Positions 22,537 to 32,952 of a stretch of DNA of 47,570 nucleotides are shown piece after piece. The stretch lies in NCBI GenBank assembly GCA_009924135.1, contig RFSE01000023.1, forward strand, positions 1 through 47,570. The letters run 5' to 3'. The notes under the pieces were generated by a model. The model saw only the letters and a program-made list of their open reading frames with translations, did no database searches and was not told the origin of the DNA. Origin of the DNA: Pseudomonadota bacterium. GTDB lineage: Bacteria; Verrucomicrobiota; Verrucomicrobiia; Limisphaerales; SXTU01. The position numbers were made by a program, and so were the translations under genes. Position 1 is the stretch's first letter. Each line of letters opens with the position of its first letter.

Positions 22537-24705
22537 TTACTTCGCGGCCTGGTCGAGGGCTTCGAGGACGATGTTGGGGGTCAGCAAGGTGGGGAGCAGA
22601 ATGGCCTCAGCCTTCGGGTCACGCGGATAGACCAGCACCATCGGTACCCCGGCCCGGCCGAACTTCTTCAACTCGGCGGTGATTGCCGGTGGAAACAGCG
22701 TATTGTCAGCGATGAGTGCGACAGCATTGATTGCTTTGAGCTTTTGGCGCGTGGCGTCGATTTCAATGCTGCTGGCCTTGTTAATTTTACAGGTCTGGCA
22801 GTAGTCAGCTGTAAAATCCACGAAAACGACATGGCCGTCAGCGCGTGCTTTCGCAATTGCTTCGTGGCTCCACGGATACCATTCAATGCCATCTGGACTG
22901 GATTTAATTATTCCGTTGATTTGGTCCTGCGGAGTGGGATTTCGCCAATGCAACTGACGTTCTAAAGCAAAGGCATAGGCACCTATCAGGAGCAGGATGC
23001 TGACAATCATCGCCACCTCGCGCCGTTCGCTGCCACGTTGAACGAACTCGCCCCAGATCCAGGCAGACAAGGCTAGAACAACGAAGAACAACCCCAGCCA
23101 CAAAGTGCCGTCACGTCCGAACATCTTGGTGGAGACCCAGAGAAGCCAGCATGCTGTGGCAAGCATGGGAAAGCCCATGGCCACTTTGAAGTGTACCATC
23201 CATTGACCCGGCTTGGGCAGCAACTGTAGCCAGCCCGGACGCATGCACAGTAGAAAATAGGGCAGTGCCAGGCCTGCACCGATGGTGGCGAACAGCAGCA
23301 GGATGCTGGCAGGAGGTTGGACAAATGCGAAACCGAGCGCCGGAGCGAGAAACGGGGCCGTACACGGGGTCGCAAGTGTGGTGGTGAAAACACCATTGAG
23401 GAATGCCCCAATCGCCCCTTTCTTTGAAGCCAACCCGCTGGCGGCTGTCATTGCACCACCGCCAAGGGTGACTTCGAAGACGCCGAACAGGTTGAGTGCC
23501 ACAAGGACGACGAGACTGGTGATGCCAACGAGAAAAATTGGGTTTCCAAATTGCATTCCCCAACTCGCGGATTCGCCTGTCCGCTTTAAAGCAATGACCA
23601 CCCCCGCCATCAGCAAGAATGAGGTGATCACCCCGAGCGAATACAATGCACCCAGCATCCGCAGCCGGCCTGGCTCCTCCTTCGCCTGATTCACGAAGCC
23701 GAAAATCTTCAAGGCAATGACCGGCAACACGCAGGGCATGATGTTCAGGATCAGGCCGCCGAGGAACGCGAGGACCAGCGCGTGCCAGATCGAGGTGACT
23801 TCGCCGCTGTCGGTGCGTTGGGCCGGGGGCCGTGTGGCTGGCGGGCCGCTGGGGGTAGCCGTCGCGTTGCCCGAGGCCGCGTCACCCACGAGCAGGTTGG
23901 CCTCAAACGCAGTGGAATGGCCGGCCTCGGAAACATCCACCAGCACGCCGAGCAATTGCTTGGGCCATTCACCTTCGGACTTCTTGATTTGCTTGCGGAG
24001 CACGGCCTTGCCACCGGCCTGGCTTACGATCTCGGTGGGACCGGCGACTTCGAAGCCGTCCCCGCCGTAGGGAAAAAAGTCGGGATGTTTGGTGTCGGTG
24101 GTCCATTCGATGAGCAGCGGACGGGTGTCGCCCGCCGCCGGTTTTTCCCAGCGTGCGGTGGCGGCGAGGTCGGGCTTCAAGGTCGGGAGAAGCTTCTGAG
24201 CTTCGGCAAGCGCAGGGGCTGCGGCGGAGGGTTTGGTAGCCGTGCCGATTTGCAGCGTAGCCTTGGCGGTGCCCTTGGCCGGCACGCAGGAGCCGCCGGT
24301 TTCACATTCGAGCCACGAGGCCTTGGCCGTGAATTCCTGGCTGCCGACCGGTGCGTTGGCCCCGAGTTTCAGAGGGATGAGCAAAACCGCTTCCCCGCCA
24401 TATTCGTAGCTGGTGAGGCTGTTGGCGAAAATCTTGTGGGGCACAGGCCACTGAATTTCACCCGCCGTCACGCCGACCGGGAGTTCCCAGACAATCTTCG
24501 TAGGGAAGCCGACATCGCCGCCGTTGCGCCAATACGTGTGCCAACGCGGGGCCATCGTCATTCGCAGGCCCGCCAGCACCGTTTCGCCCGGTTGGGCGGA
24601 TTCCTTGTCGAGCAGCAGCTCAACCTTGGTCGCGGCGGCCTCGGTACGCGAGGCGGTCAGACCGAATAGGCAGCCCAGCAGCAGCGCAAGAATCCTGATT
24701 TGCAT
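22537..24705 (-). CDS. dsbD: DsbD-like thiol:disulfide interchange protein
   Basis: A 722-residue inner-membrane protein that carries reducing power across the membrane to periplasmic thiol proteins. Domain order: signal peptide (RILALLLGCLFGLTASRTEA), N-terminal DsbD-alpha-like domain with Cys pair (ECETGGSCVPAKG) to about residue 290, a core of eight or so hydrophobic helices (about 300-560) with the family Cys sites (IMPCVLPVIALK and TPCTAPFLAPALG), then a C-terminal thioredoxin domain with CQTC at residues 636-639. The ATG at 24705 was chosen for the signal; the frame is open to 24819. The last third is lower in GC than the first, suggesting a mosaic gene. Confidence 0.93.
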   Translation of the reverse strand: MQIRILALLLGCLFGLTASRTEAAATKVELLLDKESAQPGETVLAGLRMTMAPRWHTYWRNGGDVGFPTKIVWELPVGVTAGEIQWPVPHKIFANSLTSYEYGGEAVLLIPLKLGANAPVGSQEFTAKASWLECETGGSCVPAKGTAKATLQIGTATKPSAAAPALAEAQKLLPTLKPDLAATARWEKPAAGDTRPLLIEWTTDTKHPDFFPYGGDGFEVAGPTEIVSQAGGKAVLRKQIKKSEGEWPKQLLGVLVDVSEAGHSTAFEANLLVGDAASGNATATPSGPPATRPPAQRTDSGEVTSIWHALVLAFLGGLILNIMPCVLPVIALKIFGFVNQAKEEPGRLRMLGALYSLGVITSFLLMAGVVIALKRTGESASWGMQFGNPIFLVGITSLVVLVALNLFGVFEVTLGGGAMTAASGLASKKGAIGAFLNGVFTTTLATPCTAPFLAPALGFAFVQPPASILLLFATIGAGLALPYFLLCMRPGWLQLLPKPGQWMVHFKVAMGFPMLATACWLLWVSTKMFGRDGTLWLGLFFVVLALSAWIWGEFVQRGSERREVAMIVSILLLIGAYAFALERQLHWRNPTPQDQINGIIKSSPDGIEWYPWSHEAIAKARADGHVVFVDFTADYCQTCKINKASSIEIDATRQKLKAINAVALIADNTLFPPAITAELKKFGRAGVPMVLVYPRDPKAEAILLPTLLTPNIVLEALDQAAK

Positions 24706-24874
24706 GAGAGTATGATGCCTGCGCACGGGATTTGTTTGAAAGTTTATTGTCGGCATGACGGTGTTGAGCCGGGGTTGAGCTGCGCCGGGAGTCAAATCCC
24801 GCAGATTCAAGGCGCCCACGATGAAAAACTCAATCGGCGGTCGTCTTGAATTGGTGGGAGCTTCATGACAGGAC

Positions 24875-24909
24875 CAGTCACCAGCTAACAGCTAATTGCT
24901 AACAGCCAA
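24875..24909. repeat. Heptanucleotide array upstream of dsbD
   Basis: Five gapless 7-nt units: CAGTCAC, CAGCTAA, CAGCTAA, TTGCTAA, CAGCCAA. It lies about 170 bp upstream of the dsbD start codon and next to the inverted-repeat element at 24919-24977, between two same-strand genes. Confidence 0.65.
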
Positions 24910-24918
24910 GACCTCTGC

Positions 24919-24977
24919 GCCTGTCCCGTCTCTGCGGTGTTTCCGGCCCCCGGTCGCACCGCAGAGGCGGGACAGGC
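24919..24977. repeat. 59-bp inverted-repeat element
   Basis: GCCTGTCCCGTCTCTGCGG opens the left arm (24919-24939), and the right arm (24957-24977) is its inverse with one mismatch in 21 bp, leaving a 17-bp loop. It is 29 bp past the end of the methyltransferase gene, so it would make a strong hairpin at that gene's 3' end. Confidence 0.75.
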
Positions 24978-25005
24978 ACTGCGGATCAGCCGCGCGCGGT
25001 TCCGC

Positions 25006-25944
25006 TCACATCCGCTGCCGCTGCCAGTGCGTGATCTTCTTGCGGAAGCTCGCCGCCGTCAGCCAATACCACCGTTCGTAACGCTTCAGCGCCTCGGCGC
25101 GTTCACTGGCGTCATCGCGGATGAAGCGCGTGGTCACGCCGGTCTCGGCGGCGACGGGCTTCTCAAACACCGCGTTGAGCCGGGTACCGGGCAGGTCGCC
25201 GTCCAATGAATCCACCCGTTTGGTGGCGAAGCCGGACTTTTGGGCGAGGCGTTGAAGCGTGCGCGGCGAGAAGCTGTAATGATGTGCGACGTGGAAGAAG
25301 TGCGAGAGCCGCGAGCCGGGGGCTTCGACGTTGGGCACCTCGACGACGTAGTGGCCGTGGGGCTTGAGGAGCTTTTTGATCGTCGCGAGCGTGGAGGTGG
25401 GGCTGATGGTGTGTTCCAGCACGTGGTTCATCACCACGAGATCGAAACTGGCGGGCTTGAGCTTGTGCGAGACTTCTTCCAGCAGGCCGTTGTGAACATC
25501 AAGGCCCTTCTTCTCGCGGGCGAACTGGGCGTGGCCTTCGTGCGGTTCGATGCCGGTGAACTGCCCGGTGGAACCGACGACTTCCTTCATGCTCCAGAGC
25601 AGCGCCCCAACGCTGCAGCCCACCTCCAGCACGCGTACGCCGGGCTTCAGATAGGGCCGGAGCTGCGTGAGGATGGGTCGGATTTTCGGCAGCCGGCGTT
25701 GGAAGAACCGCTCGTCCGGCATGGACTGGTTCTTGTAAGCGCCCCAGTAGCTGGTGTGGTAGAACTTTGAGTTCTCGCGCTCGTTGGGCCGGGGGTTGGT
25801 GTACACCAGCCCGCAGTCCTCGCAGATGACGGTCGTGAGCTTGGAGCCGCCGCGCCCGCGCGTGGCAAACACCTGATAACGTCCGCTTCCGCAAAGATCG
25901 CAGACCTGTTTCGGCTCTTCAATTGTGGCAGCAGTGGATTTCAT
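25006..25944 (-). CDS. Class I SAM methyltransferase with N-terminal zinc ribbon
   Basis: A 312-residue protein. The N-terminus has a four-Cys zinc ribbon (VCDLCGSG ... ICEDCGLVYTNPRP), the layout found in C-methyltransferases acting on sugar nucleotides and in related natural-product enzymes. The Rossmann core has motif I VLEVGCSVGALLW, an acidic motif II near FTGIEPH, and motif IV DLVVMNHVLEH. The HVLEHT and FSPRTLQRLAQKSGF segments match the methyltransf_23 family. The substrate is unknown; it stands apart from sugar-biosynthesis genes. The ATG at 25944 is two codons inside an in-frame GTG. Confidence 0.9.
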   Translation of the reverse strand: MKSTAATIEEPKQVCDLCGSGRYQVFATRGRGGSKLTTVICEDCGLVYTNPRPNERENSKFYHTSYWGAYKNQSMPDERFFQRRLPKIRPILTQLRPYLKPGVRVLEVGCSVGALLWSMKEVVGSTGQFTGIEPHEGHAQFAREKKGLDVHNGLLEEVSHKLKPASFDLVVMNHVLEHTISPTSTLATIKKLLKPHGHYVVEVPNVEAPGSRLSHFFHVAHHYSFSPRTLQRLAQKSGFATKRVDSLDGDLPGTRLNAVFEKPVAAETGVTTRFIRDDASERAEALKRYERWYWLTAASFRKKITHWQRQRM

Positions 25945-26112
25945 CCGCACCCGGTTTCCCGGAAAAAGTGACGCAATGTTTGCGATGCCGGGCGAATTGT
26001 CAAAGACGGCGTTTAGCTGGCGGGCGAAAAGATCGGGGCTTTTGGCTTGCCGACGGACCGTTTGCGACCGCGCTTGAATACCTCCCGGCAGGGCGGGTCA
26101 ATATCACACACT

Positions 26113-29100
26113 ATGCGGTTTGAGATGTTTCGCCGGTTGCTTTTCTTCACGTCGGTAGCGTTGGGGTGCGTGCGGCCTGCCGTTGCGGCAGCGGCGGCCA
26201 AACCCGCGCCCGTGGACTTCAACCGCGACATCCGGCCTGTCATGTCGGACACATGCTTCAAGTGCCACGGCCCCGATGACAAGGCGCGCAAGGGCAAGCT
26301 GCGCCTCGACCTGCGCGACGAAGCCCTTAAAGCCGGCAAATCCGGCAAACCCGCCATCGTACCCGGCAGCCCCGAAAAGTCCGAGGTCATCGCCCGCCTG
26401 TTCACGAAGGATGCCGATGACCTGATGCCGCCGGCCGACCAGCACAAGGCCATTTCACCCGCGCAGAAGGAGCTGTTCCGCCGCTGGGTGGCCGAGGGTG
26501 CGAAGTTTGCGGGGCATTGGGCGTTTGAACCGGTGGCGGTGCCGGCGATGCCGGTGGTCCAAAGTCCAAAGTCCAAGGTCCAAGGTACAAAGTCGTCGCC
26601 GGCGAATGCCATTGACCAGTTTCTGCTGGCCCGGCTGGAGCGGGAGAAGCTCGCTTTCGCCCCCGAGGCTTCGCGCGAGGGGCTGATCCGCCGCGTGACG
26701 CTGGCACTGACCGGTCTGCCCCCGACGCCCGCCGAGGTGGATGCGTTCCTCACGGACAAGTCCCCGCGCGCTTACGAGGCGGCGGTGGACCGCCTGCTCG
26801 CTTCGCCGCACTTTGGTGAACGCCTCGCGGTCCCTTGGCTGGACCTCGCGCGGCACTCGGACACCGCCGGTTATCACAACGACTCCCTGCGCGAGACTTG
26901 GCTGTGGCGCGATTGGGTGGTGCGGGCCTTTAACGATAATAAGCCCTTCGACCGTTTCACCATCGAGCAACTTGCCGGTGATCTCCTGCCCAATGCGACC
27001 GTGGACCAGAAGGTTGCCAGCGGCTTCATGCGCAACGTGATGACCTCCGACGAAGGCGGCATCATCGACGCCGAATACCTGAACATCTACCTCGTGGACC
27101 GCGTGAGCACCTTGGGCACCACGTGGTTCGGCATGAGCATCGCCTGTGCACAGTGCCACGACCACAAGTATGACCCGGTCACGATGCATGACTTCTACAG
27201 CCTCTACGCCTTCTTCCACAATGTCCCGGAGAAGGGCAAGGACGGCACCCGCACCTTGAATCCCGAACCGCGCATGGCCGTGCCCACCTCGGATCAGGAG
27301 AAGGAACTGGCGAAACTTACGGAACAGATCGCGGCGGCGGACAAACTGGTGAAGGAAGCCGAAGGCAAGCTCGACGCCGCGCAGGCCGCCTGGGAAGCCC
27401 GGCTGGCCGGCGACCCCAACGCGCGCGGTGTCGCCGGGCCGTTTGATCACTTCCCGCTGAACACCAATGCCCATGGCGTGACTCACGACGGCAAGGCCAT
27501 CGAAGGCACCGAGGCGGGTGAGATCACCTACGCCGAGGGCGCGGAGGGCAATTCGCTCAAGGTAGATGGCAAGGGCCATGTGAATGTCGAAGACCGTTAT
27601 GACTTCGACAAGGGCGATAAGTTCAGCGCCGGTCTCTGGGTGCGTTTGAAGAACACGCCGTCCGGCGCACCCATCGGCAAGATGGAGAACGGCCCCAATT
27701 TCCGGGGCTGGGACATTGAGTTCCACGCCGGGAAGGCCAGCGTTCACCTCATCCACAAGTGGCCCGAGGAAGTCATCCATGTGCAAACCGAGAAGGACCT
27801 GCCGTTCGACACCTTTCAGCACTTGGCTTTCACTTACGACGGCTCGGGCAAGGCGGCGGGGGTGAAACTTTTCGTCAACGGGCAGCCCGTCGCGACCAAG
27901 GCGCTCAAGGACAAACTCACCGGCACCATCAAGACCACCGCGCCCTTCGCCATTGGCCGACGCGGCGGTGGGGGCTCGCCGTTCACGGGTCGTGTGGATG
28001 AGCTTTACGTCTTCCCGCGTACGTTGACCGAGGCGGAAGTCGGCACCCTCGCTGGTGGTCCGACCTTTGCCCTCGCAGCCATCGAGAAGGCCAAGCGCAC
28101 CAAGGAGCAGAACGAGAAGCTCCGCAAATTCTTCCGTGAGACGCAGGCCGCGGATTATCTCGCGGCGAAGAAATCCGCCGACGAAGCGCGCAAGACCAAG
28201 GCCGATCTGGAGAAGCAGGTTCCCTCGGTGATGGTCATGTCCGAAATGGAGAAGCCGCGCGATACCTTCATCAAGATTCGCGGGGCCTACGACAAGAACG
28301 GCGACAAGGTGGAGGCGGCGTTCCCCGCGTTCCTGCCCAAGCCGGCAACGTCCTCGACGAACCGCCTCACCCGGCTGGACCTCGCCCAGTGGCTTGCGTC
28401 TCCACAGCACCCGCTTACAGCGCGCGTGGCCGTGAACCGGTTCTGGGCGATGATGTTCGGCACCGGCCTCGTGAAGACCGTGAACGACTTCGGCTCGCAG
28501 GGCGAATGGCCCAGCCATCCAGAGCTGCTGAACTGGTTGGCGGCCGATTTCGCGCGCGACTGGGATATTAAACGCACCCTCAAACAAATGGTGTTGAGCC
28601 AGGCCTTCCGCCAGAGCGCCGCCGTCACACCCGCGCTGCTCGCCAAGGACACCGAAAACCGTCTGCTGGCGCGTGGCCCGCGCACCCGCCTGGATGCCGA
28701 GTTTGTTCATGACAATGCGCTCGCCATCGCCGGCCTGCTCAGCCCGAAGATCGGTGGCAAGCCGGTGTTCCCCTATCAGCCGGAAGGCATCTGGTCGATC
28801 AATGAGATGGGCGGCGGCGGCTGGCGGCAGCAGCACGACGAAGGGCAATACCGCCGCGCCATGTACATCTACCATCGTCGCAGCACGCCTTATCCAAGCC
28901 TGTTGACCTTCGACGCGCCGAATCGCGAGGTTTGCGCGGCCGGTCGCGCGCGCACCAGCACGCCGCTCCAGTCGCTCGTACTGATGAACGACCCGGTCTA
29001 TGTCGAGGCCGCCCGCGCCTTCGCCGTCCGGGTGTTGAAGGAAGGTGGGGCCAATGACGCTGCGAAGTTGAACTACGCCTGGCGGCTCGCCCTCGCGCGG

Positions 29101-29304
29101 AATCCCAACTCGGTTGAGCGTGCCGTGCTGGAGAAGACCCTGGCGAAGCAGCGCGAGTTGTTCACTGCCGAACAAACCGCAGCCGAATCGCTCCTGAAGA
29201 TCGGTGACTTCAAAAATCCCGCCGACGCCAAGGCCGCCGAGCTGGCCGCCTGGACCGCCGTGGCCAACGTCATCCTCAACCTGAACGAAACCATTTCGCA
29301 ATGA
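26113..29304 (+). CDS. PSD1 protein: cytochrome c + DUF1549 + LamG + DUF1553
   Basis: A 1,063-residue secreted protein. Order: signal peptide (about residues 1-28), planctomycete cytochrome c domain with haem motif CFKCH (48-52) and MPPAD distal Met, DUF1549 (about 175-385) with a second CxxCH, CAQCHDHKYDP at 345-355, a concanavalin-like LamG domain (about 440-650, for example AGLWVRLKNTPSG and ELYVFPRTLTEAEV), a coiled segment, and DUF1553 (about 735-1010, NRFWAMMFGTGLVKTVNDFG). Residues 149-160 (QSPKSKVQGTKS) come from a heptanucleotide array. The LamG part suggests binding a polysaccharide. Two DUF1501 genes follow on the same strand. The ATG at 26125 is an alternative start. Confidence 0.93.
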   Translation: MRFEMFRRLLFFTSVALGCVRPAVAAAAAKPAPVDFNRDIRPVMSDTCFKCHGPDDKARKGKLRLDLRDEALKAGKSGKPAIVPGSPEKSEVIARLFTKDADDLMPPADQHKAISPAQKELFRRWVAEGAKFAGHWAFEPVAVPAMPVVQSPKSKVQGTKSSPANAIDQFLLARLEREKLAFAPEASREGLIRRVTLALTGLPPTPAEVDAFLTDKSPRAYEAAVDRLLASPHFGERLAVPWLDLARHSDTAGYHNDSLRETWLWRDWVVRAFNDNKPFDRFTIEQLAGDLLPNATVDQKVASGFMRNVMTSDEGGIIDAEYLNIYLVDRVSTLGTTWFGMSIACAQCHDHKYDPVTMHDFYSLYAFFHNVPEKGKDGTRTLNPEPRMAVPTSDQEKELAKLTEQIAAADKLVKEAEGKLDAAQAAWEARLAGDPNARGVAGPFDHFPLNTNAHGVTHDGKAIEGTEAGEITYAEGAEGNSLKVDGKGHVNVEDRYDFDKGDKFSAGLWVRLKNTPSGAPIGKMENGPNFRGWDIEFHAGKASVHLIHKWPEEVIHVQTEKDLPFDTFQHLAFTYDGSGKAAGVKLFVNGQPVATKALKDKLTGTIKTTAPFAIGRRGGGGSPFTGRVDELYVFPRTLTEAEVGTLAGGPTFALAAIEKAKRTKEQNEKLRKFFRETQAADYLAAKKSADEARKTKADLEKQVPSVMVMSEMEKPRDTFIKIRGAYDKNGDKVEAAFPAFLPKPATSSTNRLTRLDLAQWLASPQHPLTARVAVNRFWAMMFGTGLVKTVNDFGSQGEWPSHPELLNWLAADFARDWDIKRTLKQMVLSQAFRQSAAVTPALLAKDTENRLLARGPRTRLDAEFVHDNALAIAGLLSPKIGGKPVFPYQPEGIWSINEMGGGGWRQQHDEGQYRRAMYIYHRRSTPYPSLLTFDAPNREVCAAGRARTSTPLQSLVLMNDPVYVEAARAFAVRVLKEGGANDAAKLNYAWRLALARNPNSVERAVLEKTLAKQRELFTAEQTAAESLLKIGDFKNPADAKAAELAAWTAVANVILNLNETISQ
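26557..26591. repeat. Heptanucleotide array inside PSD1 gene
   Basis: Five gapless units: GTCCAAA, GTCCAAA, GTCCAAG, GTCCAAG, GTACAAA. It encodes a Lys/Ser/Gln/Val-rich linker between the cytochrome c domain and DUF1549. Gain or loss of one unit would shift the frame, while three units would keep it. Confidence 0.85.
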
Positions 29305-29316
29305 GGCGAGCGTCCA

Positions 29317-29466
29317 TCTCATTAGCACCCGGCTTTAGCCGGGTGTTGGCTCGGCACCGGGGGCTAAACCGTTTCAACGGTTTAGCTGTCCGACCGCGAA
29401 AACCGTTAAAACGGTTTCCGCTCCACTCACTGTCGGACACCCGGCTGAAGCCGGGTGCTAATGAGA
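29317..29466. repeat. 150-bp inverted-repeat element, copy B1
   Basis: The left arm TCTCATTAGCACCCGGCTTT (29317-29346) and right arm (29437-29466) are 30-bp inverted repeats, each holding its own ACCCGGCT..AGCCGGGT hairpin. The core has two more hairpins, AAACCGTT-TC-AACGGTTT and AAACCGTT-AA-AACGGTTT. It starts 12 bp after the PSD1 stop and separates that gene from the DUF1501 genes. A second copy begins at 47503. No coding capacity. Confidence 0.9.
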
Positions 29467-29537
29467 GGTCGTCGTCGCCCGGCATTTTTCACCTCAGATA
29501 CCGATTGCCGGCGGGATACGGTTGCCCTCCCGTTCAA

Positions 29538-29562
29538 TTTTTCTGATCCCATCTTTCTGACC
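29538..29562. repeat. Half copy of a TTTCTGACC-type element upstream of DUF1501
   Basis: TTTTTCTGATCCCATCTTTC followed by TGACC matches the arm of the 72-bp element at 32563-32634. It ends 5 bp before the DUF1501 start codon, so it occupies the ribosome-binding region of that gene. The phrase TTTCTGACCCGC recurs just inside the gene at 29579-29590. Confidence 0.6.
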
Positions 29563-29567
29563 CGCAT

Positions 29568-31001
<1,434 letters not shown>

Positions 31002-31036
31002 GCGCCGGCGTCTGACTTCGCAACTGAACTGTCGTC

Positions 31037-32413
31037 ATGCTTAATCTCTTCGGCCAACGAATCGCCGGCAACGCCCATTGCGATGGGGTGTCGCGCCGGG
31101 AATTTCTCCGGATCGGCGGCATGGCCGCTGGCGGGCTCTCGCTCGCGCAGTTGCTGAAGCTGGAAGCGCAGGCCGGCACCGGCCGCTCGCACAAGGCGGT
31201 CATCAACATCTACCTGCCCGGCGGGCCGTCGCACATCGACATGTTCGACCTCAAGCCCAACGCGCCGTCCGAGGTGCGCGGCGAGTTCCGGCCCATCTCC
31301 ACGAACGTGCCCGGCATGGAGATTTGCGAGCTGTTCCCGCGTCTGGCGAAGCTCGGCGACCAATACGCCATCATCCGCTCGCTGGCGGATTCGGACGGCG
31401 CGCACGATTGCTTCCAGTGCATGACAGGCCGCACGCAGAAGGAAAAGCGCACCGCGCCTGCCGGTGGCTGGCCAAGCTTCGGTTCCACCGTCTCGAAAAT
31501 CCAGGGGGCCACGCCCGGTGCGCCCGCCCACCTTTCGTTAATGTATCCAACCGGCAACCGCACCTGGGGCGAGCCCGGCGAAGGCGGTTTCCTCGGTCAC
31601 GCGCACGACCCGATGCAGCTCGTCGCCAAGGACCCGAACGCGCGCGTGCAGAACCTCACGTTGCAGGGCATCACGCTCGACCGCCTACAGGACCGCGAAC
31701 GGCTGCGTCTGGCCGTGGATCAATTCCGCCGCGACTCCGACACCGCCGGACAGATGGACGGGCTCGACAGCTACAACCAGCAGGCACTGGGCATCCTGTC
31801 GGATTCCAAGCTCACTGCCGCGCTTGATCTCTCGAAGGAAAATCCGAAGGTCGCCGAGCGTTACGGCGTGAACAACGACCAGTACCTCCGCGACGGCGCG
31901 CCGCGCATGATCCGCAACTTCCTCATCGCCCGCCGCCTCGTCGAGGCCGGAGCGCGCGTGGTGTCGCTGAACTTCAGCCGCTGGGACTGGCACGGCGGCG
32001 ACGGCATGAACTTCCCGAGTGCCCGCGAAGAATTCCCCCTGCTCGATCAGGGTCTCTCCGCGCTGCTCACCGACCTGAAGGAGCGCGGTCTGGACCGCGA
32101 TGTGGCTGTGGTGATGTGGGGCGAATTCGGCCGCACGCCCAAGCTGAACAACATGAACAGCCGCGACCACTGGCCGCGCGCGAACTTCGCGCTCGTCGCC
32201 GGAGGCGGCATGAAGACCGGCCAGGTCATCGGCTCGACCGACCGCATCGGCGCGGATGTGGCCGACCGGCCCGTGAAGTTCCAGGAAGTCTTCGCCACCC
32301 TCTACCAGTGCCTGGGCATCGACGTGACCACCGCCACGCTCACGGACACGCAAGGTCGCCCGCAATACCTCGTGGACTCCGGCATCACGCCCCTGCGCGA
32401 GCTGGTGGCGTGA
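31037..32413 (+). CDS. DUF1501 domain protein with Tat signal (second of pair)
   Basis: A 458-residue DUF1501 protein, 35 bp behind the first. The Tat signal reads SRREFLRIGGMAAGGLSLAQ. Motifs: VINIYLPGGPSHIDMFDLKP, SRWDWHGGDGMNF (a likely metal-binding loop), VVMWGEFGRTPKLN and SRDHWPRANFAL. This copy is closer to the standard PVC-type DUF1501 than its neighbour, whose loop reads RDWDHHGGLP. It is the last gene of the module; about 540 bp of non-coding repeat sequence follow. Confidence 0.93.
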   Translation: MLNLFGQRIAGNAHCDGVSRREFLRIGGMAAGGLSLAQLLKLEAQAGTGRSHKAVINIYLPGGPSHIDMFDLKPNAPSEVRGEFRPISTNVPGMEICELFPRLAKLGDQYAIIRSLADSDGAHDCFQCMTGRTQKEKRTAPAGGWPSFGSTVSKIQGATPGAPAHLSLMYPTGNRTWGEPGEGGFLGHAHDPMQLVAKDPNARVQNLTLQGITLDRLQDRERLRLAVDQFRRDSDTAGQMDGLDSYNQQALGILSDSKLTAALDLSKENPKVAERYGVNNDQYLRDGAPRMIRNFLIARRLVEAGARVVSLNFSRWDWHGGDGMNFPSAREEFPLLDQGLSALLTDLKERGLDRDVAVVMWGEFGRTPKLNNMNSRDHWPRANFALVAGGGMKTGQVIGSTDRIGADVADRPVKFQEVFATLYQCLGIDVTTATLTDTQGRPQYLVDSGITPLRELVA

Positions 32414-32952
32414 GGGAATGGGTCGGGGTTCAAAAGAGTTTGCGGCGTAGTTGCTGATCCTGAACGGTGCACTTTAAAGACTGGGGGACTTTTGCCCATT
32501 CTCAAAGAGATTCGGTAAATTGACTTCATTGCACGCCTTCCCCCTCACTATGAACGGAAGAGGGTCAGAAAGATGGGGGCAGAAAGATGGGAAAGGACCT
32601 GAGTTGAAATTTTTCTGACCCCATTTTTCTGACCAATGCAACTGTTAAGCAGTCTGCAATCGAGCGGTCGCGAAAGTGCTAACGCACCATGGTTTAGGGG
32701 TTCAAAGCGCGAATTTTTTGTTCTCTGAATTCTCACCCCGACCCAAGGGAGAGGGGCGAAATCAGACAACATTCGAAGTGGCTGCGAGCCCGATAGCTTG
32801 GACGCGGGCGTCGTGGCTCCCTCTCCCCTGGGGAGAGGGCCGGGGTGAGGGGGAAGGGGACGAACTATCACCGCTTCCTACCGATGCACATGGGGACTTG
32901 ATAGGATGCCCCTTTCCGCCGCCTTCACCCGGATTCTCCGAAGGGCATGGAA
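32414..32952. other. Non-coding repeat-rich region
   Basis: No gene is supported. It contains the 72-bp inverted element at 32563-32634, a phrase at about 32694-32757 (GGGGTTCAAAGCGCGAAT ... ATTCTCACCCCG) that also occurs at 22416-22484, and a near-perfect palindrome CCCTCTCCCC-T-GGGGAGAGGG at 32819-32839. An imperfect repeat of the CTCACCCCG/CGGGGTGAG phrases brackets 32734-32848, so a 115-bp cruciform is possible. Confidence 0.6.
32563..32634. repeat. 72-bp inverted-repeat element (TTTCTGACC type)
   Basis: GGTCAGAAAGATGGGGGCAG begins the left side (32563-32591), and TTTTTCTGACCCCATTTTTC then TGACC (32610-32634) is its inverse with three mismatches in 25 bp. Each side contains two copies of the AGAAAGATGGG phrase. 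A half copy lies directly in front of the DUF1501 gene at 29568, and a diverged one near 33682-33711. Confidence 0.7.

Noticed and set aside
26455-29328. A 957-codon open frame on the minus strand
   Set aside because: It is antisense to the PSD1 gene, whose domains and signal are clear; the high GC content removes stops in the opposite frame.
32819-32839. Intrinsic terminator
   Set aside because: The palindrome is perfect but lies over 400 bp from the DUF1501 stop and has no T-run; it is more probably part of a repeat.
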